Counted from the first letter of the stretch, positions 46,536 to 55,857 are shown. The stretch: 64,000 nt of DNA from Kosakonia radicincitans DSM 16656 (GCF_000280495.2 NZ_CP018016.1:3224001-3288000), one strand, 5' to 3'. The notes: a model not told the origin generated them from the letters alone. Made by a program: numbers and translations.

Positions 46536-46542
46536 GAGACAA

Positions 46543-46613
46543 AGCCGGATGGCGGCTGTTGCCGTCCGGCTTACAGTTTTACAGGCCAGATAAGGCGAAG
46601 CCCCCCTCTGGCA
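46543..46613. repeat. Pair of REP elements after pncA
   Basis: GCCGGATGGCGGC / GCCGTCCGGC (46543-46570) and GGCCAGATAAGGCG with CTCTGGC (46584-46613) form two palindromic units. Confidence 0.75.
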
Positions 46614-46624
46614 TTGCGCGACGC

Positions 46625-46900
46625 TTATGACTTAAATGTCGCGATCGGCTTCGGCGCAATGCCGAAATCCTCTTTCAACTGCTGTTTACTTTTCATCACC
46701 ATCTGCCCGTTGGTGTCGATGGTCATGTGCTGCGCCTGCGTGTTGTTGCGCGCCTGCCATAACATCACCAATTGCAGGCTGTTCTCTTTTTGCTCCGGCG
46801 TCAGCGCCACGCCGTCTGGCCATTTTCCTAATTCAACGGCCGTCGCCAGTCGCTGGTAGATCTCTGGCGTCATACTGTTAACAATTTGTTCGAGATCCAT
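46625..46900 (-). CDS. yeaC: DUF1315 protein YeaC
   Basis: The 91-residue protein starts MDLEQIVNSMTPEIYQRL and has the conserved HMTIDTNGQMVMKSK. It matches E. coli YeaC (90 residues); function unknown. The ATG at 46900 is nine bases after GGAG; two other in-frame ATG codons upstream are too close to or before it. It follows msrB closely (38 bases), suggesting one transcript. Confidence 0.9.
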   Translation of the reverse strand: MDLEQIVNSMTPEIYQRLATAVELGKWPDGVALTPEQKENSLQLVMLWQARNNTQAQHMTIDTNGQMVMKSKQQLKEDFGIAPKPIATFKS

Positions 46901-46938
46901 ATTACTCATCTCCGTGGAATAATAGCTGAATCGATTTT

Positions 46939-47352
46939 TCAACCACGAGTCTGGCTACCGTCTTCATCATCCATGAAACTCAGCGAGGCGGAGTTCACGC
47001 AATAACGCTCTCCGGTCGGCTGCGGGCCGTCCGGGAAGACATGGCCCAGATGCGCGTCACATTTCCCGCAGCGAATTTCTATGCGCTGCATACCGTGGGA
47101 GTAGTCATTGATGTAGCGGATCGCGTCTTCACTTACCGGTTCAAAAAAACTCGGCCAGCCGCAGCCAGAATCGTACTTGGTTTGGGAATTGAACAGCGCA
47201 GCATCGCACACCAGGCAATGGTAAACGCCATCGCGTTTGTTATGCAGCAGACGGCCCGTAAAAGGGGGTTCTGTGCCGTGATTTTGCGTCACATAAAACT
47301 GCATTTCAGTCAGTTCTTTTTTCAGGTCGTCTTCGGAGGAATTATTCGCCAT
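46939..47352 (-). CDS. msrB: Peptide-methionine (R)-S-oxide reductase
   Basis: The 137-residue protein has the structural zinc Cys pairs (Cys46/49 and Cys95/98) and the catalytic Cys118 in [10 protein letters not shown]. It reduces methionine-R-sulfoxide in proteins in the cytoplasm. Length as in E. coli. It is divergent from gapA across 343 bases. Confidence 0.96.
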   Translation of the reverse strand: MANNSSEDDLKKELTEMQFYVTQNHGTEPPFTGRLLHNKRDGVYHCLVCDAALFNSQTKYDSGCGWPSFFEPVSEDAIRYINDYSHGMQRIEIRCGKCDAHLGHVFPDGPQPTGERYCVNSASLSFMDDEDGSQTRG

Positions 47353-47471
47353 ATGCTCACATCTCGCGGTAAAAGTAAGACCATTTTTTCCAACGATTCT
47401 AACAAAACATTAACACTAGGGTGCTAACTTTTGTTCTAAACTTAGCAGTTGCGATAAAGCAGCCAGGTAAT

Positions 47472-47487
47472 TGTGATGCGTTTCACA
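47472..47487 (+). promoter_or_regulatory. CRP site upstream of gapA
   Basis: TGTGATGCGTTTCACA is a perfect TGTGA-N6-TCACA CRP site, 224 bases before the gapA ATG. E. coli gapA has several promoters under CRP and Cra control. Confidence 0.7.
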
Positions 47488-47624
47488 TTTTTATCCTGTC
47501 TGACCTTTAAAATCCCACGCGGCGCCTCCATATGGGGAGGATGCTCAAAGGAAGAGTGAGGCGAGTCAGTCGAACAAAGGTTATGCGGAGGATTGATTTG
47601 TCGCAATGATTGACACGATTCCGC

Positions 47625-47652
47625 TTGACGCTGCGTACGGTTTTTGTAATTT
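47625..47652 (+). promoter_or_regulatory. gapA proximal promoter
   Basis: TTGACG (47625-47630) and TAATTT (47647-47652) with 16 bases between. Sequence and place match the strong sigma-70 promoter P1 of E. coli gapA. Confidence 0.65.
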
Positions 47653-47683
47653 TACAGCCAACCTTTTATTCACTAACAAATAG

Positions 47684-48691
<1,008 letters not shown>

Positions 48692-48713
48692 GTTGAGATG
48701 AGAACATGATCTG

Positions 48714-48742
48714 AAAGAGCGACTTCGGTCGCTCTTTTTTTT
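48714..48742 (+). terminator. gapA terminator
   Basis: AAAGAGCGAC-TTCG-GTCGCTCTTT with a UUCG tetraloop followed by a run of T, 22 bases after gapA. yeaD starts 26 bases later and probably depends on read-through or its own promoter. Confidence 0.85.
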
Positions 48743-48767
48743 GTTTTCAAGACAGAGGATTGCGTTA

Positions 48768-49652
48768 ATGATTACAAAAATTTTTGCACTTCCGGTACTC
48801 GAAAAAATTACCCCAACGCTTACCCGCCGTAAAATGGACGAACTGGATGTGTTAGTCGTTGAACATCCGCAGGTTAAAGCCGCCTTTACCTTACAGGGCG
48901 CACATCTGCTCTCCTGGAAACCGCAGAGCGAACAGGAAGTCCTGTGGCTGAGCGGCAACACCCCGTTTAAAGATGGCATCGCAATCCGTGGCGGTATTCC
49001 GGTGTGCTGGCCGTGGTTTGGCCCGGCAAAACAGCAAGGCCTGCCTGCGCACGGTTTTGCGCGCAATCTGCCGTGGACGCTGAAAGCGCACAACGAAGAT
49101 GCAAGCGGCGTGGTACTGACTTTTGAACTGCAAAGCAGCGATGCCTCGCGCAAATTCTGGCCGCACGACTTTACTCTGTATGCACGTTATAAACTGGGCG
49201 CAACCTGTGAAATTGAACTGGAAGCCCACGGTGAGTTTGAAACCACCTCCGCCCTGCACACCTATTTCAACGTTGGTGATATCGCCGCGGTGAAAGTGAG
49301 CGGCCTGGGCGATCGCTTTATCGACAAAGTGAATGACGCAAAAGAAGATGTGCTGGCCGATGGCGTACAAACCTTCCCGGATCGTACCGATCGCGTCTAT
49401 CTGAATGCTGAAGGTTGCAGTCTGATTCATGATGCCGCGCTGAACCGCACGATTGAAGTGACTCACAGCCATAACGCCAACGTGGTGGCCTGGAACCCGG
49501 GTCCGGCGCTCTCCGTCAGCATGGCCGACATGCCGGACGATGGTTATAAAACCTTTGTCTGCGTGGAATCAGTCAATGCGACCGTCGCGCAAAAAGCGAC
49601 CGCCGAAAAACCGTCCCGCCTGGCACAGAGCATCCGCGTGGTTAAACGCTGA
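48768..49652 (+). CDS. yeaD: D-hexose-6-phosphate mutarotase YeaD
   Basis: The 294-residue beta-sandwich protein of the galactose-mutarotase family has RGGIPVCWPWFGPA, HGFARNLPW and LHTYFNVGDI, with His and Glu residues placed as in YeaD. It interconverts the anomers of glucose 6-phosphate. Start at 48768 gives the E. coli length. It follows gapA on the same strand. Confidence 0.94.
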   Translation: MITKIFALPVLEKITPTLTRRKMDELDVLVVEHPQVKAAFTLQGAHLLSWKPQSEQEVLWLSGNTPFKDGIAIRGGIPVCWPWFGPAKQQGLPAHGFARNLPWTLKAHNEDASGVVLTFELQSSDASRKFWPHDFTLYARYKLGATCEIELEAHGEFETTSALHTYFNVGDIAAVKVSGLGDRFIDKVNDAKEDVLADGVQTFPDRTDRVYLNAEGCSLIHDAALNRTIEVTHSHNANVVAWNPGPALSVSMADMPDDGYKTFVCVESVNATVAQKATAEKPSRLAQSIRVVKR

Positions 49653-49697
49653 TCCGCTGCCTACCCTCTCCCGCCGGGAGAGGGTTAAGGCACGTTA

Positions 49698-50555
49698 TTA
49701 CACAACATCGAGCGGTGTTTTACGGTTGGGCGCCGGAAACGCATTATCGAGTCGCGCCAAATCATCCGCACTGAGCACGATTTTCAACGCTGCCGCATTT
49801 TCCTCGACGTGCGCCACGCTCGCCGCTTTGGGTATTGCCATCACCCCCTGATGACTGATAACCCACGCCAGCAGAATTTGCGCCGCGCTGGCGCGGTGCG
49901 CATGGGCAATATCCTGCACCACACGGCTTTCCAGTAAACCATCCCGCAGACGCCCGGCCTGCGCCAGCGGACAATACGCCATTACAGGCATCGCCTGCTG
50001 CTGGCACCAGGGCAGTAAATCGAATTCAATCCCGCGGGAGCCGAGGTGATACAGCACCTGATCGGTAGCGCAAGCCTCACCGCCGCTGACGCGGGAAAGT
50101 TCCTGCATATCGCTGTAATCGAGGTTAGAGACGCCCCAGCGGCGGATTTTGCCCTGCTGCATCAGCGTTTCCATCACCTCTACCGTTTCAGCAAGCGAGT
50201 AGTTGCCACGCCAGTGCAGCAGATAGAGATCGAGCACATCGGTTTTCAGGCGACGCAAACTCGCTTCACAGGCCGCGATCGCTTTTTTACCCGCCGCATT
50301 CCACGGATAAACTTTGGAAACCAGAAACGCCTTATCGCGCAAACCGCCCTGTAGTGCTTCGCCGACCACCTCTTCAGCACCACCTTCCGCGTACATTTCG
50401 GCGGTATCAATCAGCGTCAGCCCCAGATCGATGCCCGCACGTAGCGCATCCACTTCTTTTGTCCGCATGCGTGAATTTTCACCCATGTACCAGGTGCCCT
50501 GGCCGATCGCGGGTAGCGTTGCGTTACCGGTAAAAACGATGTTTTTCTCTGCCAT
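49698..50555 (-). CDS. yeaE: Aldo/keto reductase YeaE (methylglyoxal reductase)
   Basis: The 285-residue protein has the AKR catalytic set: LIDTAEMYAEGGAE (Asp, Tyr), FLVSKVYPWN (Lys) and LYLLHWRG (His). E. coli YeaE reduces methylglyoxal to acetol with NADPH. Start at 50555, since the upstream in-frame codons pass through the mipA terminator. Confidence 0.93.
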   Translation of the reverse strand: MAEKNIVFTGNATLPAIGQGTWYMGENSRMRTKEVDALRAGIDLGLTLIDTAEMYAEGGAEEVVGEALQGGLRDKAFLVSKVYPWNAAGKKAIAACEASLRRLKTDVLDLYLLHWRGNYSLAETVEVMETLMQQGKIRRWGVSNLDYSDMQELSRVSGGEACATDQVLYHLGSRGIEFDLLPWCQQQAMPVMAYCPLAQAGRLRDGLLESRVVQDIAHAHRASAAQILLAWVISHQGVMAIPKAASVAHVEENAAALKIVLSADDLARLDNAFPAPNRKTPLDVV

Positions 50556-50590
50556 CTTCTCCCCCTGCGATAAATGCACCACCGTAAAAC

Positions 50591-50615
50591 AAAACAGGGC
50601 CAAAGGCCCTGTTTT
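50591..50615 (-). terminator. mipA terminator
   Basis: Perfect inverted repeat AAAACAGGGCC-AAA-GGCCCTGTTTT, placed 31 bases after the mipA stop on the minus strand. The A/T flanks provide the U-tract. Confidence 0.85.
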
Positions 50616-50646
50616 AATGCACAGATTACGCTATTCAAATGCACAA

Positions 50647-51393
50647 TCAGAAACGGTAGGTGACACCCGTGGATAACAAACCCGCCCAGGATTTATCCAC
50701 CATCGGACTGTCTTTTATTTCATCCGACAGATGGGTATAGCGGCCGGTGCCGTAGATGCTCCAGCTATCGGTCAGGCGGTAGCTGACGCTCAGCTCAAGA
50801 TACGGGTTCCAGCTACTGTCTGGATCGTAGCTGTTTAAACCGCTGCGACGCGCTTCAGAAGCGGAGACGCCATAATAGTACTCATTCTGGTTGTCGCTAT
50901 TCCACTCAACACCAATCCCCGGAGTCACCGTCAGACCGCCGTTGTGGTATGCGTACAACCACGCAGCATCCCAGGTGATACCGTTGCTGTTATCCAGCAC
51001 ATCGCCAGCAAGCGTGGTGCGCAGGAAACCATACGGCGTGTTGTGAATATACGATAGCCCCGCCATCATGGTCGCCTTACGGCGATCTAACTGGCGTAAC
51101 TGATTGTTATCACTGTCTTTCGGTTTAAACTGCCACGGTGAATAGTAGGCCGTAATCGACAGCTTATCCGCATCATCATTCCACAGATAGTAGCCGCCAC
51201 CGATGCCACGAAACCAGAAATCATCGCCTTCATAGGTGATCACCGGAATCGGCAGTACATCCCTGTCATACTGTTTGTACGGCGTTTCCACGACGCCGAC
51301 ACCAGCGCCCAGGGAAAAGGTATTTTCTGCATTCGCCGCAAAAGCGGAACCTGCAGTCAGCACACCCAGTGCCAGGAGTTTGAGTTTGGTCAC
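50647..51393 (-). CDS. mipA: MltA-interacting outer membrane protein MipA
   Basis: The 248-residue protein begins at GTG, giving MTKLKLLALGVLTAG with a signal peptide ending FAANA (about 22). The mature protein has repeated amphipathic strands and ends in GVTYRF, a typical barrel C-terminus. MipA is a scaffold linking the lytic transglycosylase MltA to PBP1B. The GTG start follows AAAGGA and gives exactly the E. coli length; the ATG at 51429 would add twelve residues before the signal. Confidence 0.93.
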   Translation of the reverse strand: MTKLKLLALGVLTAGSAFAANAENTFSLGAGVGVVETPYKQYDRDVLPIPVITYEGDDFWFRGIGGGYYLWNDDADKLSITAYYSPWQFKPKDSDNNQLRQLDRRKATMMAGLSYIHNTPYGFLRTTLAGDVLDNSNGITWDAAWLYAYHNGGLTVTPGIGVEWNSDNQNEYYYGVSASEARRSGLNSYDPDSSWNPYLELSVSYRLTDSWSIYGTGRYTHLSDEIKDSPMVDKSWAGLLSTGVTYRF

Positions 51394-51746
51394 AGTCCTT
51401 TCTTTCCTGTAGTCAAATAATTGGCGCAAGAAGTTTAACCGCCCACGACATCCTACCCAAATTTTTTTACCTGAGCATTACAAAAAAGACGCTAACTGTT
51501 CATAACGCCTCGCCTGGCATATCCGGTGTGACAAAACGCTGCTGCCCCCGGCTCAGCAAAACTGCGGTGAGCCGTTTCTGGAATTACTGGCGATAAATGA
51601 CGCGCTGTACATACTGTTACACGGCAATACTCATCATTCCCCTGCGGCTGGTATATAGTGTCGCGGAAACAAAGTTTCCTTTGTCTGTGACCTTAAAAAA
51701 ACAACAATTTTGAAACATAAGAACATCAAGTAATTTCACGTTTATA
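51394..51746. other. Divergent spacer between mipA and the dlt-like operon
   Basis: This AT-rich stretch of 353 bases holds both promoters. Towards dltD there is a TATAGT -10-like box (51654-51659) and a perfect inverted repeat just downstream. No clear Shine-Dalgarno precedes the dltD ATG. No gene is seen. Confidence 0.5.
51665..51679 (+). promoter_or_regulatory. Inverted repeat in the dlt promoter region
   Basis: GGAAAC-AAA-GTTTCC lies six bases past a TATAGT box, the place of a repressor operator or of the start of the transcript. The regulator is unknown. Confidence 0.4.
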
Positions 51747-52883
51747 ATGAAAATCAAAAATACTTTTTGCCTACATATCCTGATGGCACTTCTTGCCGTC
51801 CTGTTCCTTTGTATTCATCCACTGATGAACAGTTATGCCCCGCCGCTTAAATTCCAGCCGCTGATCGAATCTATGGACGGAACGACAAAAGAACAGGCGG
51901 AAAAAATAGCGACTATTTCCCATGCATTACAGGGCAATGCGATTTTTTTCATTGGTGCATCGGAGGTAGCCACCTCTGAAGATGAGCCTTACGCTGTATA
52001 TAATTATCTGAACAATGATTTACATCGTAATGTAGTTGCATTTGGCGACAGTTTTGATGACAGCATCACCCATTTTCTTTTGCTGTCACGCTTTAAAGAT
52101 TCCCTTAACGCAAACAGTAAAGTGGTTTTACTACTGGCCCCCGACAGCTTTTATTCTACTGGTGTGCCTCCCACTATTTTCGCTAACAATTTCCCGGCGC
52201 CCGTATTTAATCCATTAATGCAGGATGAACAGACTCGCCCATTTTTGGTCAATTACTTGCGCAAAATAGATAAAAAGGAAACCAGCCATTTAACGTTTGC
52301 ACAAATGAAAATCTCTGGCTGGGACCTGGACAATATCTGGCAAGAAGTCAGTTATGAGTTTGACAATTTTTGCACGCTGATAAAAAACGACTGGCTGGCG
52401 ATGCTGCATATTGTCCCTTCACCTGCGCGGCCCTGGCCGGTGCAACCTGCCGTTGCCATCACACCGGATTGGGATCGCGAACTGGCTCATGCCCGCAAAC
52501 TGAACGAAGCGCGTCAGGAAAGCGCCGATACCTTGTGGATGGATAAAACTGTCTATGAACCGGGCGAAAAACCGGAAGTGTGGGACGACTCGCCCGTTGA
52601 ACCCGAACAAATGAAAGCGTTTCGCGCCATGATCCAGTTGCTGAAAGAACACCACGTCCAGGTGGTAGTCATTATCGATGCGATTAACCGGCGCGCGGTG
52701 CAAAACCCCGAACTCGTACAGCCTGCAGTAATACAGACGACGGCCATTCTGAAAGAAAATCAGATCCCGTATCTTGATATGTATTCAATGCCCTATCAGA
52801 ACGGCTGGAACTGGGATCGCCTGCATCCTACCGACCTCGCATGGGTTCCGATGGACCGCTTTATTGTTGAGAGTTTTAAATGA
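51747..52883 (+). CDS. dltD: DltD-like protein
   Basis: The 378-residue protein has one N-terminal transmembrane anchor (about 8-26) and an exported domain with the DltD catalytic triad pattern: FFIGASEVA (Ser72, in place of the usual GSSE) and DRLHPTDLAW (Asp357, His360). DltD in Gram-positives is an extracytoplasmic SGNH-like hydrolase/transferase that delivers D-Ala to teichoic acid. Here it should face the periplasm. First gene of the operon; its stop overlaps dltX by four bases. No good ribosome site precedes the ATG, so the exact start is uncertain. The first half of the gene is AT-rich. Confidence 0.85.
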   Translation: MKIKNTFCLHILMALLAVLFLCIHPLMNSYAPPLKFQPLIESMDGTTKEQAEKIATISHALQGNAIFFIGASEVATSEDEPYAVYNYLNNDLHRNVVAFGDSFDDSITHFLLLSRFKDSLNANSKVVLLLAPDSFYSTGVPPTIFANNFPAPVFNPLMQDEQTRPFLVNYLRKIDKKETSHLTFAQMKISGWDLDNIWQEVSYEFDNFCTLIKNDWLAMLHIVPSPARPWPVQPAVAITPDWDRELAHARKLNEARQESADTLWMDKTVYEPGEKPEVWDDSPVEPEQMKAFRAMIQLLKEHHVQVVVIIDAINRRAVQNPELVQPAVIQTTAILKENQIPYLDMYSMPYQNGWNWDRLHPTDLAWVPMDRFIVESFK

Positions 52884-53002
52884 TGAAATACGCTATTCGC
52901 CTGTTTTTCCTTTACCTCTTACTGGCGGTCACCATTATCGCGTGGTCCTCTGTTGATGAAAGCATGAATTTAAAAGTGCACTTTGAATATCAAAAGTTCT
53001 AA
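52880..53002 (+). CDS. dltX: DltX-like 40-residue membrane protein
   Basis: A 40-codon frame starts in the dltD stop (ATGA overlap, GAGAG site six bases before). It has one membrane helix (about 7-22) and a short tail ending FEYQKF. FxYxxF at the very C-terminus is the motif I recall for Gram-positive DltX (for example FIYNEF), whose Tyr takes part in D-Ala transfer. Size and location among dlt genes agree. It is missed by ordinary gene calling because of its length. The tail should lie in the periplasm. Confidence 0.8.
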   Translation: MMKYAIRLFFLYLLLAVTIIAWSSVDESMNLKVHFEYQKF

Positions 53003-53012
53003 GGAATGAATG

Positions 53013-54131
53013 ATGTACAGCTCCGGAACCTTTTTCTTCTTTCTCTTTTCTTCGGCGTTGCTGTTTGCGCTGGTTAACCGGGTGTTGCGTTACCGGTTAA
53101 CTTATTTATCCGCTTTTTCCGTGCTGGCGGCATTCGGCTGGGGATATATATTTCAGGGTGATTACATTGTCCCTGTTGCGGTATTCCTCAGTTTTTATGT
53201 TCTCGTGACCTTAAAAGAGAAAGGCTGGTTAAAAACCTGGCAAGCGGTAAGTTTAACCCTGCTGCCTTTGTTCGCGGTGAAATTACATTTAAATAATCAC
53301 TGGGGAATGATTGGCTTATCTTTTATGACCTTCCGCGCCATTGATGTCCTGCTCTACCGCAACAAAAAAGATGGCAACAATGTTTTACATTATTTCTGTT
53401 ACCTGTTTATGCCGTTTATTATTCTGGCCGGTCCGATGTATCGCTGGCGAACATGGATCACAGATATTAATAAACCGCTATTTACGTTGACACGTGAGCA
53501 ATTTCTCGTTGCCGCAGAACGCATTTTTACCGGCATTATCCAGAAATTCTTATTTGCCATGCTGATCGATAACCTGGTCATTCAGTCGTGGAGCCATCGT
53601 CCGTTTACCTTAAGTGTTGGCATTGTTATGTCGCTGGCCTATAGCGCCTATCTCTATTTTGATTTTGCCGGTTACAGCAATATGGCAATCGGCGCCGCAC
53701 GTTTGTTTGGTCTTAATATTCCGGCAAATTTCAATATGCCCATTCTGGCGAAAAATCCACAGGATTTCTGGCGCCGTTTCCATATCAGTCTGTCTGAATG
53801 GTTACGCGATGTGGTCTTTATGCCGATTTATATGAATTTAATGAAGCTCGACTTTTTCCGTCAGAACAAAACGCTGGCGCAGAATATTGGTATTTTCTGC
53901 ACGCTGTTTTGTATGGGGGCATGGAACGGGCTCGAACGGCACTATGTCATTAGCGGCGCTCTGTTTGGCGCCATTTCAGTTGCACACAACATGTTGCAAT
54001 GGTCAGCGAAGCGCAGCCCGGCACTGAACCGTTGGTTGCAATACCCCGTGATGCTCTTTTTGGGACGCCTGTTAACGCTCGCAAGCGCTGCGGTATCCCT
54101 TTACATTTTTAGCGGAATGTCTCCCCTATGA
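53013..54131 (+). CDS. dltB: DltB-like MBOAT O-acyltransferase
   Basis: The 372-residue polytopic protein (about ten membrane segments) has the DltB/MBOAT signatures YFDFAGYSNMAIG and DFWRRFHISLSEWLRD (His257). In the next conserved motif, GxWHG, His is replaced: GAWNGLERHY (Asn305, with a His five residues on). DltB moves D-Ala from DltC across the membrane. Two ATG codons (53010, 53013) are possible; the second is seven bases from AAGGA and is used here. The stop overlaps dltA by four bases. Confidence 0.85.
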   Translation: MYSSGTFFFFLFSSALLFALVNRVLRYRLTYLSAFSVLAAFGWGYIFQGDYIVPVAVFLSFYVLVTLKEKGWLKTWQAVSLTLLPLFAVKLHLNNHWGMIGLSFMTFRAIDVLLYRNKKDGNNVLHYFCYLFMPFIILAGPMYRWRTWITDINKPLFTLTREQFLVAAERIFTGIIQKFLFAMLIDNLVIQSWSHRPFTLSVGIVMSLAYSAYLYFDFAGYSNMAIGAARLFGLNIPANFNMPILAKNPQDFWRRFHISLSEWLRDVVFMPIYMNLMKLDFFRQNKTLAQNIGIFCTLFCMGAWNGLERHYVISGALFGAISVAHNMLQWSAKRSPALNRWLQYPVMLFLGRLLTLASAAVSLYIFSGMSPL

Positions 54132-55561
54132 ATCTTCACTCTGATCTCCAGGCGCTCCAGGATTTCCTGCGTGCAGCATTACTCGATCCTGCTCGTCCGC
54201 ATCAGTTAGCGATCAGCGGCAGCGATGAAACATTAACCTGGCAACAACTCTCTGTGGCGGTAACAGAGTGGTTACAGCGCTATCAGCGTTGCCAGCCACC
54301 GGCAGGAACGCCAGTGGTGTTATATGGCCACCAGCAGGCGGAATTCGCGGTGGCAATCTATAGCTGCCTGCTCCATAACATTCCCTATATTCCGGTAGAC
54401 TGCATTTACCCCCAGGAAAGGCTGAAGGAGATTTGCCACCTCGCCAGCGCGCCGTACTACTACGACGTAGCGACCCGGCAGTTTGTGCCAACCGGTGAAG
54501 TCGGCCAGCCGCTGGCAGAACCGGATCTCGCCTATATCATGTTTACTTCTGGTAGTACTGGTAAACCGAAGGGCGTGCAGATCGGGCGGGAAAGCGTGTG
54601 GCATTTTATGCAGTGGGTGAGCCAGGATTTCGCGTTGCCGCAAGTGCCGGTGCTGATGAACCACGCACTGTTCAGTTTCGATCTCTCGTTGATTCCATTG
54701 CTGGCGAATCTGGCAACAGGCGGCCACATTGTGCTGAATGCCAAAGAGGATATCGCGGCGGAAGACTGGCTCACCCGGCTGAAAAATAATGCTGTCTCAG
54801 TCTGGGTTTCCACCCCCTCTTTCGCCTACCAGAAATTGCTCTCGCCGCAGTTCAATAGCGACTTTTTACCGACGCTTGGCGTGTTTATATTTATCGGCGA
54901 GGTGCTCAACAAAGCACTGGTTAAACAGCTGCGCCGCCGTTTTCCGCACGCCAAAATCCTCAACTCCTATGGTCCGACCGAAGCGACTATCGCCACCACC
55001 GTGGTTGAAATCACCGATGAGATAGTGAACCGCGAGAACGACCTGCTGCCGATCGGCACCATGATGCCGGAATCCAGAATGGAGATTACTGCAGAGGGTG
55101 AGCTGATAATCTGGGGCAAAAACGTGATGCGCGGCTATCTCGGCCTGCCGCAGGAGAATGCAGAAAAATTGCTGCGCCGGGAAGGCGAAGCATGGCGCGG
55201 CTATAAAACGGGCGATCTCGGCTATGAAGATGGGCTTCTTTACTGCCAGGGACGTAATGACAGCCAGATCAAACTCAACGGCTACCGCATTGAAATCAAC
55301 GAGATTGAAAACCGCCTGCTGGCGATGTCCGGCATTCGTGAGGCGGTCGTATTGCCGTTGATGAAAACGGGCGGCGGCGTGCTGCGTATCGCGGCGTTCT
55401 GCGTAACAAAACTGGCACCTGACGCTATCAAACATTCACTTTCACAGGTGGTGCCATCATACATGGTGCCGTCGCAAATCATTATCCAGGACGCTTTGCC
55501 GTTGAACCCTAACGGTAAAATCGACCGTAAACTGCTGGACAGCCACGCCCGCAGCAACTGA
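54128..55561 (+). CDS. dltA: DltA-like amino acid:carrier ligase
   Basis: The 477-residue adenylation enzyme has core motifs A3 FTSGSTGKPKG (139-149), A5 NSYGPTEAT, A7 YKTGDLG, A8 QIKLNGYRIE and A10 NPNGKIDRK (catalytic Lys464). The amino-group-binding FSFDLS (Asp185) is as in DltA. At the position of the Cys in DltA FLFCGE the sequence is FIFIGE (Ile256). It should activate an amino acid, by family D-Ala, and load it on DltC. Overlaps dltB by four bases. Confidence 0.88.
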   Translation: MNLHSDLQALQDFLRAALLDPARPHQLAISGSDETLTWQQLSVAVTEWLQRYQRCQPPAGTPVVLYGHQQAEFAVAIYSCLLHNIPYIPVDCIYPQERLKEICHLASAPYYYDVATRQFVPTGEVGQPLAEPDLAYIMFTSGSTGKPKGVQIGRESVWHFMQWVSQDFALPQVPVLMNHALFSFDLSLIPLLANLATGGHIVLNAKEDIAAEDWLTRLKNNAVSVWVSTPSFAYQKLLSPQFNSDFLPTLGVFIFIGEVLNKALVKQLRRRFPHAKILNSYGPTEATIATTVVEITDEIVNRENDLLPIGTMMPESRMEITAEGELIIWGKNVMRGYLGLPQENAEKLLRREGEAWRGYKTGDLGYEDGLLYCQGRNDSQIKLNGYRIEINEIENRLLAMSGIREAVVLPLMKTGGGVLRIAAFCVTKLAPDAIKHSLSQVVPSYMVPSQIIIQDALPLNPNGKIDRKLLDSHARSN

Positions 55562-55578
55562 TTACACAGGAAAAGACA

Positions 55579-55800
55579 ATGGAACAAGAAATTCTCGCGC
55601 TGTTTGAAAAGATTCTGTCCCGCAAGGTGGGCTTTCATGATGAGCTGATCGAGTCCGATATTCTCGACTCCATTCTCGCGGTAGATATGGTTCTGGAAGT
55701 GCAGGACGTTTACGGCTGCATGATCCCGCCGACGGAAGTCGCCACCGTGCTGAAAACGCCCGCCGATTTAGCACGTTACGTTGAAGAGCACCGCGGCTAA
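55579..55800 (+). CDS. dltC: DltC-like carrier protein
   Basis: The 73-residue acyl/peptidyl carrier protein has the phosphopantetheine Ser in ILDSILAVDM (Ser31). Length is near that of Gram-positive DltC (about 78). It carries the activated amino acid as a thioester from DltA to DltB. Starts 17 bases after dltA with AGGAAA upstream; a hairpin terminator follows. Needs a 4'-phosphopantetheinyl transferase encoded elsewhere. Confidence 0.88.
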   Translation: MEQEILALFEKILSRKVGFHDELIESDILDSILAVDMVLEVQDVYGCMIPPTEVATVLKTPADLARYVEEHRG

Positions 55801-55822
55801 TCACACGGGCTTTATGATATTC

Positions 55823-55857
55823 AAAGGCTCCAGGCATTATCGCCAGGAGCTTTTTTT
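55823..55857 (+). terminator. dlt operon terminator
   Basis: GGCTCC and GGAGC with a partly paired interior, followed by TTTTTTTCG, 23 bases after dltC. It closes the operon. Confidence 0.75.

Noticed and set aside
51743..51748. TATAAT next to the dltD start
   Set aside because: It overlaps the ATG itself and cannot serve as the -10 for this gene.
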